This document shows, in pieces, positions 12,283-26,000 of a stretch of DNA of 64,000 bases (position 1 is its first letter; each line of letters begins with the position of its first letter). The DNA is from Sinohyriopsis cumingii. Its lineage: Eukaryota > Mollusca > Bivalvia > Unionida > Unionidae. The stretch covers positions 141,447,251 through 141,511,250 of the forward strand of contig CM068827.1 of NCBI GenBank assembly GCA_028554795.2. The letters run 5' to 3'. The notes beneath the pieces are model-generated. The model was not told the DNA's origin, searched no databases, and worked only from the letters and a program-made list of their open reading frames with translations. Position numbers and translations under genes: made by a program.

Positions 12283-15200
12283 TTACTGTATTATCATCAG
12301 AAGGGAATAAGTAATCTCAAATATCTACATATATAAAATAGCATCTAAAACTTCGTCAAACACGTGCACTTTCTCACTGAAACACAGAACTCTTTCCAAA
12401 TGCGTATTGACATTGTCCAGTTGTTTTGTCAACTTTTCTGCCTTAATCATGTAAACTACACGGACAAAGAGTATCGACATAGTCTGGTTCCCTACTTCGT
12501 ATGCTCCCTGCGTTGCACTCCGCTATACGAATAACTTCGTATAGCTAAGTGCAACGCAGGGAGCATATGAAGCAGAAAACTGAGACTCTCTCTCTATATA
12601 TATAAGGCTATAAGGCTTACATGAAACTTTGCATAATACCAAAATTTGCGAATTTGAGCTTAATCTACATTTTGTGTGTGTGTGTATATATATACACACA
12701 CACACACAGAGTGAGAGAGAGAGAGAGAGAAAGAAAGAGAGCGAGAACAAAAGTGATATCTCACGTATGTGTATATATATGAATAAATAGCATTATCATA
12801 CAGGTAAGAATATTTTTATTACAAGAATAAATGCTTGCATGGAAAGACATACATCCATGAGCACCATGCATGAACCTGTAGTATGCAATTAATTCACTAA
12901 TTTTAATCTGTGTTGCGTACAAATTGAAGAACACTTCTACTTCCATTATAGTTCACAAGAAGTACACTTCTACTTCCAATATAGTTCACAAGAAGTACAC
13001 TTCTACTTCCAATATAGTTCACAAGAAGTACACTTCTACTTCCATTATAGTTCACAAGAAGTACACTTCTACTTCCGATATAGTTCACAAGAAGTACACT
13101 TCTACTTCCATTATAGTTCACAAGAAGTACACTTCTACTTCCATTATAGTTCACAAGAAGTACACTTCTACTTCCGATATAGTTCACAAGAGATACACTG
13201 TGTTAATGGTATTCATTGTCTGTAAACGTATAAAAAAAATTTAACAGGAAATGAACTCTTTCTTACTAAAAGATAAAAAATTCAAAGATTGGTGTTATGC
13301 TGGGCAATGCTAAAAGCAGGTTTTTGAAAACTGCGGCAAAAAAAAATTCAAACACAAACCAAAGCCATTGCTTTTGCCCTCAGAATACAGCCTCATCTCT
13401 CAATAACAGCTATGACGGAAAATTCCTGAGGTGAGGGTCCGTCGTAAAGGAAGACTTGTCGGGAGTAAGGAGCTTTGTCTCCAAGCCGAACATATAGACC
13501 AGTTTAAAATGTTTTATAACCAATGAAATTTTTTATCAAAATCTGCTTTTAAATTTGGACTGAGAATGCGTGTATAGCTCTTTCTTACCTATAAGGTACA
13601 GCTTCCCCATGTGAGCCGTTACCGCATGATGACGACTAGATTCCGGAAGGCATATGTATTCGATCCACTGGTTTTCACAAAGGTCGTGACGTTCTTCGAG
13701 TTTACCTACAATAAAGGGATTTTCATTTTAAATAAAGACTTCTTAAACACTCATAGCGAAGGACATTTTCATTAAGAAATTATCATTGCGTAAATAAAAC
13801 ATTACTTTATTACAAGAACATTGCTTTATTACAAGACAAATCTACTTTCCTCGAGAGACTTGAGTAATACAATGGATTTTCAAGTCTGGCAAGTGAACTA
13901 ATATTAAGTCATGCAAATAGATTATTCTACCTTGTGAATGCGCAGTGCATTCTTCATTCAAAGATTTATTATATAAATTATTAGTTGTTAGTAAGTAATA
14001 TAATGTTTGCTTCTTTTCTACTCAGTATGCATGAGCGTTTTTATTTACCTTGTTCATTATCTAATCAATTTGTCCCTCCCCCACCTCCTTTTGCGGGTTT
14101 TTGGAAATGCGTAATAGGCCCGATGCACCATTCTGCATGTCGTATGAGAAGACGAATCGAGGTAACATGTGACTTTGAATTTTAAAGACTTTACGCATAT
14201 AAGCTTGTAACTTAGGGGCCCTGAGGGCCCAAGTGATCTAAGGCGCACGCATTTACTCGCACATACCAACTTGTCTGCTTTAGTGCAAGTCTCTGCTCGG
14301 CCAACGTTTGGTACGTGAAAGAACTTGCTAGTTTCTTCCATTGGGTCGGTTGTTCTTCCCCATGTCTTCTAGGGTTTAACTTCCACCAAATATACTGACC
14401 GCCATGTGTATATCATATGCTTAAAAATGGTATAAAACTCCACAAACCAAACTTTTACGTAACTTTTGTATGCTGTTTTGGTGACACCGAACTTAACTGG
14501 CACTGTAAAACGAGGTCTTACGTTTAACCCAAGTACATGAATGATTCATTGGCTCAAGTTTTAATGTACCACATAGATATGTGTGTACTATTTTCTAAAA
14601 AGGAAATATACTTACTTGCTTTACTTTTGTCAACTTCAAATTCACCAATCAAGAAAAGATCATATACGATCGAAGTGTCAGGAGCATGTCGGTCACATTT
14701 AGGCGTTGATGTTCGAGCGGGCTGGAAGAATTCCGAATTTTCCGGGAGCGATTTCATGGATTGGCTGTCGTGAACGGTTTCTTCTTTTTCAAAGGACTGA
14801 TTCTGTGCTTGGGCTGCAGTCACAGTGTGATGCAGAGTGTCATTTTCGCAACTTTGGAATGATGCAACATCTCGAGCATAAGGGTGCGTCTGTACAAAAG
14901 TATGTCAAACACATAAACTCTGTTCATAATAAAATCCATATTTTGTGAAATCATATTCGACGTCTTCTCATTTGAAGTATAAATGTATGGCAGCACGTGC
15001 CAACCTTAAGGACTATTGGATTGCACAGTTCATTACAGGTTGCGAAGAAATGACTAAAACGTATGACGATAGTGACCTCCCATTTCTTTCACTTAAGTAC
15101 CATGCACCATTTAGCAGTGTGTATTTGAAAGAATAACTTTATATAATAGAAACAATTCCATACCTTTTTGCTCACCAACTTTAACGTAGTGAAAATGAAA

Positions 15201-16967
15201 TGCCACTGACACTTATGAATAATCCATTTAGTGGCATGGGAAAGTTAATTTCTAATAAAACTTGGATAAATTGAACATTATCTCGTTTTCTACAGTGTGG
15301 ATAAACTGAACATTATCTCGTTTTCTACAGTGTGGATAAATTGAACATTAACTCGTTTCTACAGTGTGGATAAATTGAACATTAACTCGTTTTCTACAGT
15401 GTGGATAAACTGAACATTATCTCGGTTTCTACAGTGTGGATAAATTGAACATTAACTCGTTTTCTGCACACACAGTCTGCAAATAAAATGGATTCTATTA
15501 AGTCCTGGACAAACTTGACATTAGTTCCTAAATAGTTGTCTCCATTTGTTTTAATTTGCTTACACTTCGACGCATAATATCTACTAAGAAATATCTAAAC
15601 CATGCTTTAAAATGGTAGGGTTTTTATTTTTTAAAGCTGTATTCGCTTTCAAAACAAGTAAATGTGAAAATTAGACCACTGCAAATTACAGGTTGTACGG
15701 CTTTTGTCGACAAAAATAAGATTTCGAAGTTTTCGTTACACGAAGTAAATACAGAAGAAACGATATAAATAAATTAGATCATGGCGACCACACATAGGGG
15801 CGGGGGGGGGGGAGGGCTACGGCCGTAAAACTTAATAGCTGACCACTACATGTGCGCCCCCTCCCAAAAAAATAATTAATAATTCTGCAGACGCCTCTTA
15901 GATGACCATTAAATGACAATTACACACAGCTGGTCGTTAAAAAATATGGATATATAGTTATCTAGAAGACATTCTTATAATAAAAGAGATGTTCATTTGA
16001 CAGTTGCATGTAAGCAAACAGATAAGGCGTTAATCCTGATTAACGAATGCATGGGTCAATCCAAAAGGTGTCGTTCTGATATCAAAATAAGGAAATGAGG
16101 GCCTGGTTGGTATTAATGAAATAGTTTGAACAAACAGAAACAAAATTGAATATTTACTCGAGAAAAATTTCTATAACAGCAAACTTACCATCTGGTCCTT
16201 TTTGTAGCATATCCTGGCTGGTCTATCCACAAACATAAAGGGATCTTCTCTTTTAAGGTTTCGACCGGTAATTTGCCTGCAATAAAGCATTCAAATGGTA
16301 GATGATCGGAGTTTGCGTGATTTCAGACCCCTTTTGATGATAACAAATTGAACTTACACAGTTTGCAAGTAAACGTGTATAACTAGGGTATTAAATCCAC
16401 AACAACATGGAACGAAGGCAGTGAGAGTTATAATACATCGTCATAAAAATGATCTTCTCCTATTACGTGGTAAAACATTATTAATTAATTATGTGGTGAT
16501 AAATATAATGTCTCAAAATTTAACGACAATCTAGTTTAAATATAAAATGACAGGATCAACTTTTCAAACTCATTGTGTTTGTTTTGTTGGTTTCTTTTAA
16601 ATAATTTTTGAAACCCATCTTCACTTTCCGATTTGAATTGTTTAAGGTGGAGAAAAGTAACAACCATATCTGCTTAAAGCAACAACAAACTAATTAAAAT
16701 ATCTCTTCTTCTAACCTTTTAAATTGAAATTTTTTTACAATAATAATAAGACGAATAGTAATAAACAAAGTAAAACAAAGGCTTTTTTTAATGGTCTAGA
16801 ATAAAATCTTTGAAAATTCTAGACCTTATGTCTTTAAATCATCGAATGCCCATTTCTATGAACTAGTAACGTTCTCTTTAGTTATAAAATTAATTGTACT
16901 ATCTACGACTTCGATAACACCAATTATAACGGAATCTACCTCTGTATTATGTTATCGCTGTGGTTAA

Positions 16968-17062
<95 letters not shown>

Positions 17063-20000
17063 ACTCACCAACAAGCAACTAGAATCATATCTTTAAACTT
17101 TTTATCTCCATTCATCAAACTAGTTGTCTCCACGCACGTGAACAGCTCTTCATTGGTCATGTAAGAAAATCGTACGCATGCTATCAGCCGGAGGGCATAT
17201 TTCAGCCTATCTGCAAAGTCATGCATAATCCACTGGACCGCTGCTTGGAAAACCTCCTGTTCTGATGAGACAGTTAACAAATCAGAAGACAGGATATTGC
17301 AAACTGTGTCCACGTCTAGCTGGAGAAAACCCTCGTACTTTACTAATGTATCTAAGTCTCTCAAAACCCGCTGATACAGTTGTTCATACACGGCACCGGA
17401 AGTTATCACCCGATTCCGGTTCACGAGTTTCAGAAGTTGTTCCGCTGGAAGTTTCTCTATAATGAACTTACACTTCCGCTGTAGCCTTGTGACCTATAAA
17501 GATAGAATTTCTTTATTAAGTTAAGAGTGATTAGGATTAAAAGATGTGTAGCCTGGATATTAAAAATAAACGATGGTTTGTTTTGTTCATGAACCAGCCA
17601 CAGACTTATATTCGAAGATGTGTTCTTTCCAGTCATGTCATATAAATTTAAAGATTTAATTTTTAATCACAATTTCAAAATTCATTCTTTCATTGTTATA
17701 GATATACCTTTTGGACAACTAATTACCACGAGCGGTTATAGAGATTATAAATTTCGGTTGATATATTACCTGAAGATAGTCTGCGACGAGAACCAAATCT
17801 GAGGCCGTTTTGTCCGTAGTTCTAACTTCCCCTGTGTACACAAAGTGTAGGAACTCTTCAAAGGACTCGGCGCTGATACCTCGCAACTTTATCTGACAAG
17901 GAAGCGTCTTTTCGGTAATTTTATTGTTGAAAAGTTCCGCGAAGTACAAACTATTACAAGCGAGGGCAAAACGATGAGCATAAAATCTTCTGTCTTCGAC
18001 CTCTATTATGACGTCCTTCAACCGGTCTTCTTTGAAAAGAACCTGAATATTTGCCCCTGTTATCACGTGATGTGCAATCTGATCAACAGAAATGTCTGAT
18101 ATGGCGCTGATATCAAAGTCTAGATCATTATTATCACGAGGTGTTGATTGATTTTTAACTGTTTCCATCAAATAGCGAGAAAGATCACCGAATGTTCCCA
18201 TGGTTTTTAGCACTGAATTCTGGTCAACATAAAAAAGCCGGCATGGAAGGCCTCCATCTACGTGTATTACGTCATCATCCATGGTAGGCGTCTCATCACC
18301 AATCTTGCTCTTGGCTATTTCTTTATTATCTAAATAACAAAATGAATGAAAGAACACATTTAAGCAAAACTTTCATAAACAGATGTCATCTACTTTTTCA
18401 TTTGGTATAAAAGCTATAAAAAGGTTTTGGAATACATACAAATTTTAGTGCAATTTATTCTCAAATCCTATGATTCTCTGCCGTTTATGCCATAAATCTC
18501 AAAGGAGTCGACGAAATGCTGATAAAATGTTTCTTTCTACAGTTCATTACGTGTAAATGAAAATGAACATGAAAGTTTATGTTAAACCATATTTTTCTTG
18601 CTATTTCACTTTTTCCGTTGATATTAACATTAAACCACATCTTCCTCTCGTCTGGAAAAAGAAAAACGATTCAGGCAGAAAACATCTCAAGTAATTTACA
18701 TCCAGAAATCATTTATAGTAGGAAACCATGAACATTGGAGTATAACTCAATCAAATTTGCAACGAAATCTTTGATATTATGGAGAACTGACGAACATTGG
18801 TAAGAAGTCATGTTCTGTTGATATTTAGAAACTGCAGTTTAGAATACATCTTGCATATTAACTTGAATGAAACATTTTATTCAGGACATGTCATTTATAA
18901 CCATAACTCAACTGACACGAAATGCAAGATTGTATCTAATAGATTGCTAATAATAAATAGACGGGAATTCTAAAGGTTACCAGAAAGTTGACCTTTATTG
19001 GCGCCCGTCAGATCTGTTTGTTCTAGGTAGATCTGCATAGCGTACTATGTTCAGTATAGGCATGCAATGTGACGCAACAACTAATATCTTCTCAAAGACA
19101 GTTGTCTCGATCAGGCATGCTCACATATACTGCATTTTTTTTTTTACACGATTTAAGTGAGAACAGAGCTGGCACTGACAATACGTCAAACTAATTTCCT
19201 AGACAAACACCAGAGGGATTTATAATTTGTTTTTCATTTGTATAATAACCCCAACAGATTCCTTGCTTATGTTTTTTTTTGTTGTTCTTTTGTTATTGTT
19301 GTTTTAAATTTTGTGTGGATACCATTACATAAAATTTGGCAGACTGAAGACGCTACTTGCAACTGATGGACGACAAAGGAAAACTCGTGAACCATGTGGA
19401 GATTGTCTGAAAAGATTTAATCCAGGTGAAATACAATGAAGCGACAGGGCTTGCACCCCTCCCGTCCGACGCGTTTGAAAATATGACTGAACGATTACGT
19501 GTACGTAATCCTCCTGTCTAGCAATTGGAAGATATGAAAAGTGTTAAAACGAAGATATTACTCGCAGGAGTTATAACGAGTGCACCAAACAAGAAGATGG
19601 CGTGTACGATATCGAAAACATACGTAAAGTGGTCAAACAGCGACTCGACGAAGAGAAGGTGTGTTGGAAAGGATATCCACCTAGCTTCTATTCTTGGATT
19701 GCTTCTTCACAAGTCATTGACTATGAAACCAAGAAGTAACCAACATCCCTGTAAGCACAGCAGCTACCTCTCCTTCCCAGAGTTCCTCTTTTCAAAAACT
19801 ACAAAAACATTCTTTGTGGTTATGGTGTGGAGAACGTGTTCCTAAAACAAAATATCTTTTTTTTCTGCGACATCATCGTGATGTATTGTGTCATCTCATC
19901 AGCCATTGCAAATCTGAGTTCGCAAATAGGAGACAACGATCAACAAATGTGCACAATTTTATTCAGCAGTTTTATTTGTTATATTCTTCCAAATCCTTCC

Positions 20001-23000
20001 TTGAATGTGTTTCCCAACAATACTTTATACTGTTCCACGGTCATATTACCCAAAGTCATACAATCGGATCACAAAGCTCTGTGGGAAGTTGCTTTGGTAG
20101 AAATCATTCATCCTACGCAAGTCCCGGATATCAACAACGGTCAAAACAGTTTCATAGTCAATGTTCTGAACGAACACATTCACGAACAGTTGGACAAAAA
20201 CGATATTCTCATTTATGACTCACCAGTCATTCTTAGTTGAATACTTATACAATGAGAATCCTTGTTGGGTATTATTTTTTTATTACTCAACGTCTGGTCG
20301 AAACGAATGTCGACATTTTTAACGATCAATTTCGCTTAGCCCTGGAAAAAGCTCGCAAAAGTATACTTAAAAAGTAAAATGAAATTGCTCTTCTTCGTAC
20401 AATTCATGTTTCATTTTGTTTGTTTGCGGATTTATTTTTTTGGACGGTAAAATAATCTTCATTCCTTTTTCTCGCGTTTTGTATATGTTACAGTCATTTC
20501 TTTCAAAAGTGGATACTGCCTCGCTGCTTGCAAGGAAGATGGAAACACGTACTACGTTCACCGGGGATTCGTACATCTTCATTATCATCCTGTCAGTAAA
20601 TCGTATTTTCTTGAAAGGAAATGTCACATTGAAACTACTTTTCATAGAGGATTCTCCAGTGGATTGAAAGAAAATGGATATATCCTGTGTACCTCAGGCT
20701 CGTTCGACAACGTGATTTTGGAGATGTGTTAAAGTCAGATTTTCGTACCGTAGCACCCATCTTAAACCGATGGTCACTCTAGGATTGTTTGCTTAAAAAG
20801 ATGCCCCACTGAAGCAAGGAAATAAATTTCATCAAAACTTCCTTATTTTTTCAAAAATGTGTTGGATCAAATTACAAAATGCCTTTTGGGTCGCCGAGAC
20901 ATTCCTATAAATTCAACTTACACTTCTGATAAAAACATTACTTCTCCACGGCAACGAAGAGGCAGAAAAAGACAGCAATACAATCATGATGTCAAAAAGA
21001 ACAAGAAGACCATTAAGTCTGCTGGTTTGCTCAGGACTTTGTTTACCCATTACCAGTGTTTCATCGATTTACTTTACGGAAAAGTTCAAGTAAAATGTCA
21101 GTTGTGAATTGATGACTTATCATTTTGTCAACAAAACACTATCGAAAAATGGATACCTTGAACCTGACCTTACGATTCACAGGTCGTATATAGCTTATTG
21201 GAATCATGTGGTGTGTGCTAAAGATGAATTCATCCATCGAAAATCTAAAGACGTTCAAGCCTTTGTCATCAACGAAGGCGAAAGACATCATCAAGGAATT
21301 CAGCGGGTAGCCGTCTACAATCAGAAGGAACACAGTGTTGAATATTTTGATTCCTATAGATTACCTCCTCTTGAAGACATAGTTGACTTTATGAAAAGAA
21401 ATGCTGCATCGACTATATTCAGTTTTATAAGATTACAAGGACCAAATTTTGATGGAGTGTGGACAGATTGTGTGCATTTTCTTCATCAACGCAGTCTTGC
21501 ATTTCGATCTGATCCTTTATTGACTTATTTTGATCGGGGGCACACTAAAATGATAATACATCAGATGGTGTTGTGAACCTTATGGCTGTCTCTAATCTTT
21601 AGCTATGAAACGAAGTCAGCATCGATAGCATGATCATATTGTCTTAGATGATTGGGAGACAAGTTTGACTCCACAACTTCGTCAACCTTGTAACTGAGTT
21701 GATGTTTAATATTGCTTCTTGTTTTTTTTTTGTTGGTATTCCTATGTTAGAGAAGCTTCTTATCATTATTAAACATGTTGATTTTTTTAAAGAAAAAATG
21801 TTAAAGTCTTGTCATCTTTCATTGAAAACAAAATTGGTTGGACTTGCTCTTTCACATTTCTCTCTATCAAACTTAGTCATGTTTTTCTTTACGTCCGCGC
21901 ACGAAATCGGCGGGATATAATCAATCACGTTCGTGCTTTTTCGTTATAAATCGGTTAAGATAGCAGCAATTATGGCCAAAGCAGACACGACAGCCAGAGA
22001 TGGTGACGTTAATTCCATTCCAACCTATGAACGCTGTTAGAGAACTAGATACCAAACAGCTACAAGACGGAGCCTGAGGGCCAGGCAAAACGCACAGCAC
22101 TTTTGATAATGTGGGAAGATAAGTCAAATAGAAATAACTTGGGAAATGTACCCAAAAGAAGACCGGTTCAGAGAAGGTCACGGGAGGCTCAAGAAGTGAA
22201 TAACATAACGCCAAGTCATCAACCGAATTCAAACACCGGTCAAACCTCTGCCCCACCTACAAGTACTCCACCATGAAGAACATTATGTTCAACAAATATA
22301 ACAACGGAGGATACCCTCAGCTCACAACAACAACAACCACAATGAGCTCCTTACCATCCTATAAAGAGACGTCAAAGAGGGTATGGTGGAGTTTAACAGT
22401 AAGCAGAAAAAAGACGAGTGTTGAGGTAATTTAGGTATACCAGATAGAAAGAACAACTTTAACCCCAGGGAAAATAACTTCACCCTTTACAGCACCAGGG
22501 GGTAGAGTTTCCTCCTCTACAGCAACATCAATAAAAAACACATCAATTGGAGTAGGACGTACCATCGAGCTATCTACTTGAAATAAATTAGAAACATCTT
22601 CAACCACTATGGCAACAACACTGACAACAACAGCATCCTGTGTATCCCACTAAGATATACACGTAACAGCCACACCAACTACTCCTATACAGGCAATAGC
22701 TGCAGCATCACCAGTTACTACCACAGTCAAAGAACCACCGACTGAACTACCGACTGACTATTAAGCAAAGGCTAGTAGACATTGTGGAGAAGGAAGAAAA
22801 GCCATGATCAAGAAGAGATCAGCCCAAGCCGAAACCAGACGTGCATAAACGAGCAGCCATTGTTAATTACATTTTCGATCAGAAGGAAGCTTGCGGCTTA
22901 ACTTACATGCTCAACGATAGAGAGACGACTATTAAATACGGTGACGCGCTGAGAATAGTATTAGAGGAAATTTGAGGACACCACAATATTTATCAGGGAA

Positions 23001-26000
23001 TTAAGCACCGTCAGGCAAAAGTCCCATGACTGTCCATTCAAAAGAGTGGCACTAATGATCAATGAGTTGCTCAAATTTCATGGAGAGAAGACTCCAACGA
23101 TCCAATCGCATCAACATATTGGGACCGTTGGTGCTGGGAGACTTTATAGCAAAGATAAGCTAGAATCGTACAAGAGAAAGAATGGCGGTGCCATATGAAA
23201 TTCAACTGTTTCTGTCCCAGCTACCTGAAGTGTAACCTCAGACCTTTTAAGGGCTCTTATTACGGAAATTAATTTCGGCTTCAAATCCCGACTAGATAGC
23301 ATTTCTTAAATAAATATGATCCTTTTTCCACCATTTCAAATTTACACCAATATACCTAATTTGACTGTACTATAACAACAGGTCACTTAGGCCAAACCAG
23401 ATTAAATTTCATTTATTTTGCTCAAATTGGATGTACACTTGGTGTACGAGTTCTTCAACTATATATAATAGGAAAATTTTAAACTATATTGCATGACTCT
23501 AATTCCTAAGGTGGAAAAGACCAAATTGGTAATATGTTAACCCATTTATAAAACTGTGTGGAATTTGATTAAATACAACCTTGTCGGTCGGAACCCTCCT
23601 GTTGATGTTGGATCTCACAGCCGAGTCCCCTTCCTCCTTTCCAGGCTCGGACTACCGATTGAGTTGTTCGATTCCCACTCGTCTAGTTACCAAATACGCG
23701 TAAGGGCGTGTACGCAAGGAGCCGGTTGGACGCTTTGAGTGGGGTATTAATCCCCACCAGGAGTCTTAAGTGATAGACTGTATGATGATGAGTATGTGTG
23801 TATTACAAATTCCACTCACCATACGTCCCCATGGACATAATTATCCCGCAATCGGGCACAATTAAAAAGCATGCTCTGTATCCATAAACGCGAGTGGGGG
23901 GTGGCACTAATCCCCCACAACCAATTAAGAAGTCCACACTGTGGATATAAACTAGCCGCACATGCCTTTTCAGCATCAAAGCAAAGAAAGAAAAAAGTCT
24001 AGTCACCATATCCATTATTCCTACAACAAGGAGAAAAACAAATCGACTCGACACATGACAAATTCCTAGGAAATCTGTCTGTCATAGGAAATGAGGAATA
24101 ATGTAACCCTCAGCTAAAACACTATGTGAAAATCACAAAAAAGACAAACCCACACCAGAAATGACAACCGGATTTAAAATATTTACAATAGACAAATTCC
24201 ACGTGTCTAAACTGGGTGAAGGGGAGCTCCGCCCAGGTGGAGAGGATTGAGAGGCTAGTGTTACGCATGGTCGGTCTGGTGTCAGGATAATATAACTGGG
24301 TGGGACATGATGCAAAATGTCGGCGGCATAATACCTCAGGGCTAGACATCAAACAAAAAAATGAAGCTAATTGTCGGCGGCTTGATACCTCAGTCCTAGA
24401 CATTAATATAACATCCACACTGCAGACATCGTAGCGATATGGCTAAAATTGTTAACGCTAAGTTAAAAATCCAAAACACAGACACACACACACGTGGTGC
24501 TAACCTATGAACTACCGCGATCGTAATATATATTTCCAGACCATGCAAGTTAATTCAACTGGGCAAATCTTGCTAATGTGCTTGTGTATTGTGTTACTAC
24601 TGAGTTAGCCTCGGTTACAGTCAAGTCATTTTTTCTTTAAGTTTTAGACTGGCCTGGAACATTATAAGCCTAAGGCACTCTGCTGTACCTCTCGGATTAA
24701 ACGGGCTAATTTCAAGTTCGGTAACTCTGTTCAAGTTGATCATGCTTCTGAAAATGCACATGCTATCCTGAACGCTACGTTTTGAATTGACTGCCATATA
24801 TTTTTCACTCACTGAAAGAATGAAGAAAAAAAGTTCGTACAATCGGTTTTACCGTAAATTTTATTACAACGTAAGATTTTGTGGGACAATTATCTGTTGT
24901 GTCAGCGTAGTCCAATAAATCAACTCCCCAAATCTGTGTTGATACTGATGGACGGTATGTGGGTATGATGTCACCTGTTCATTAAAATGTGCAACTTTGC
25001 TGCATGCAGATCGTTTCAGAATAAACCTGCGTACACTTCAAACACATTCTAGTAATTGGTAATAACTATATCTAGCGATAAATTCAAAATGGCCACAGGA
25101 AAGATGGTTGTGATATTTCACGTAGATTATGAGAACAAAAACTGTGGTAGAGTGTGTAATAAAAGGACGGGACGTGTTTTTCATGGCACCGGCTGAGTAA
25201 GGAAAATTATTCACTTTGTCCGCTTATGAACGACCGGATCGAACAAAAAACAAACAAACGAAAAACAAAGATTATCGTCGTTAGGCCTTTGCTTGCACTG
25301 AGGCAGACACGGGTTCAGAGGTTAACTTCACTAGGATTGAATGCTATACCTGACAGTTGACAGCACTGACAGAATGCCTGATTGCCAGTTTGATTTCGCA
25401 AACTCGGAGATCTTGTTTGACATCCGAAAGACACACTTAAGAAGAACAAGGTACAGAAATAAATAGTTGTTGTCTTTATTGACGAAATTATGTCCGTCTA
25501 ATTTAACCCTGTAATCCGAGTCAATCAAATGGCGGCTGCATCTTTTACCTCGTTTGGATAAGGTAAATTTCACGTGTTAATTGGCTATTAATAGGATTAA
25601 CCATCACGGAAAACATCTCACATGTCAACAGGCATTGATATGGCCAAATTCTCAATAGCATGCCATTAAGTAATGATTATCTATTCTAGACGGATTATCA
25701 GCGGGGGGAAATAAAAAGCACAGAATACATTGGCAAAGCGGATATATATTGACGAATGTACTCAGGTTACTATTGAGTATAAATAGTAACAAACAGGAGA
25801 AATCCGTTACGCGTCTGATATGCAAAATTATGCATAGGAGAAGATAATTTACCCTGCATATGTTGGTTAAATGCAACGTGAGTCTAGGATATTCCTTGAA
25901 AACAAAACAACAATACAATTTCTGCATGTAAAGTTAAGTAACGCACGGAAACCAATACAAATGTAGACGGAAACCAATACAAATGTAGACGGAAACCAAT

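Larger units (their letters stand above)
9825..13588 (-). other. Kelch gene intron 6, repeat-laden
   Basis: 3.8 kb GT...AG intron. It holds an LTR-like segment, an (AT)n tract, a long foldback, a palindromic microsatellite and a 33-bp minisatellite, each listed separately. The first 500 bp (9825-10370) are AT-rich, with a TGACGTCA at 10264 and no gene. Confidence 0.75.
14890..16188 (-). other. Kelch gene intron 4
   Basis: GT...AG intron with a 35-bp minisatellite (15257-15468) and a G-rich run (15797-15816). Nothing else is recognised. Confidence 0.75.
19470..21576 (+). mobile_element. Decayed Polinton/Maverick (adintovirus-like) block
   Basis: Five consecutive plus-strand coding relics occur in an order plausible for a Polinton-type element: integrase C-terminus, a virion-protein-like frame, a His/Cys-rich frame, a short basic frame and an adenain-like cysteine protease. 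Several carry stops or frameshifts, so the element is dead. DNA polymerase B, packaging ATPase and capsid genes were not found, and no terminal inverted repeats were located, so this is a fragment. The transcription direction is opposite to the host kelch gene. Family assignment rests on remembered motif patterns, not a search. Confidence 0.6.

Noticed and set aside
12531-12545. A functional loxP site
   Set aside because: Only one arm and two spacer bases match; the second 13-bp arm in correct spacing is missing.
12926-13192. Regular 33-bp repeats as a CRISPR array
   Set aside because: There are no unique spacers; the whole unit is repeated, and the setting is a eukaryotic intron.
19814-20218. 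A 134-codon frame overlapping the virion-like relic
   Set aside because: The overlapping frame 19827-20240 carries the recognisable W-E-V-A-L-V-E-I pattern; this one is a shadow.
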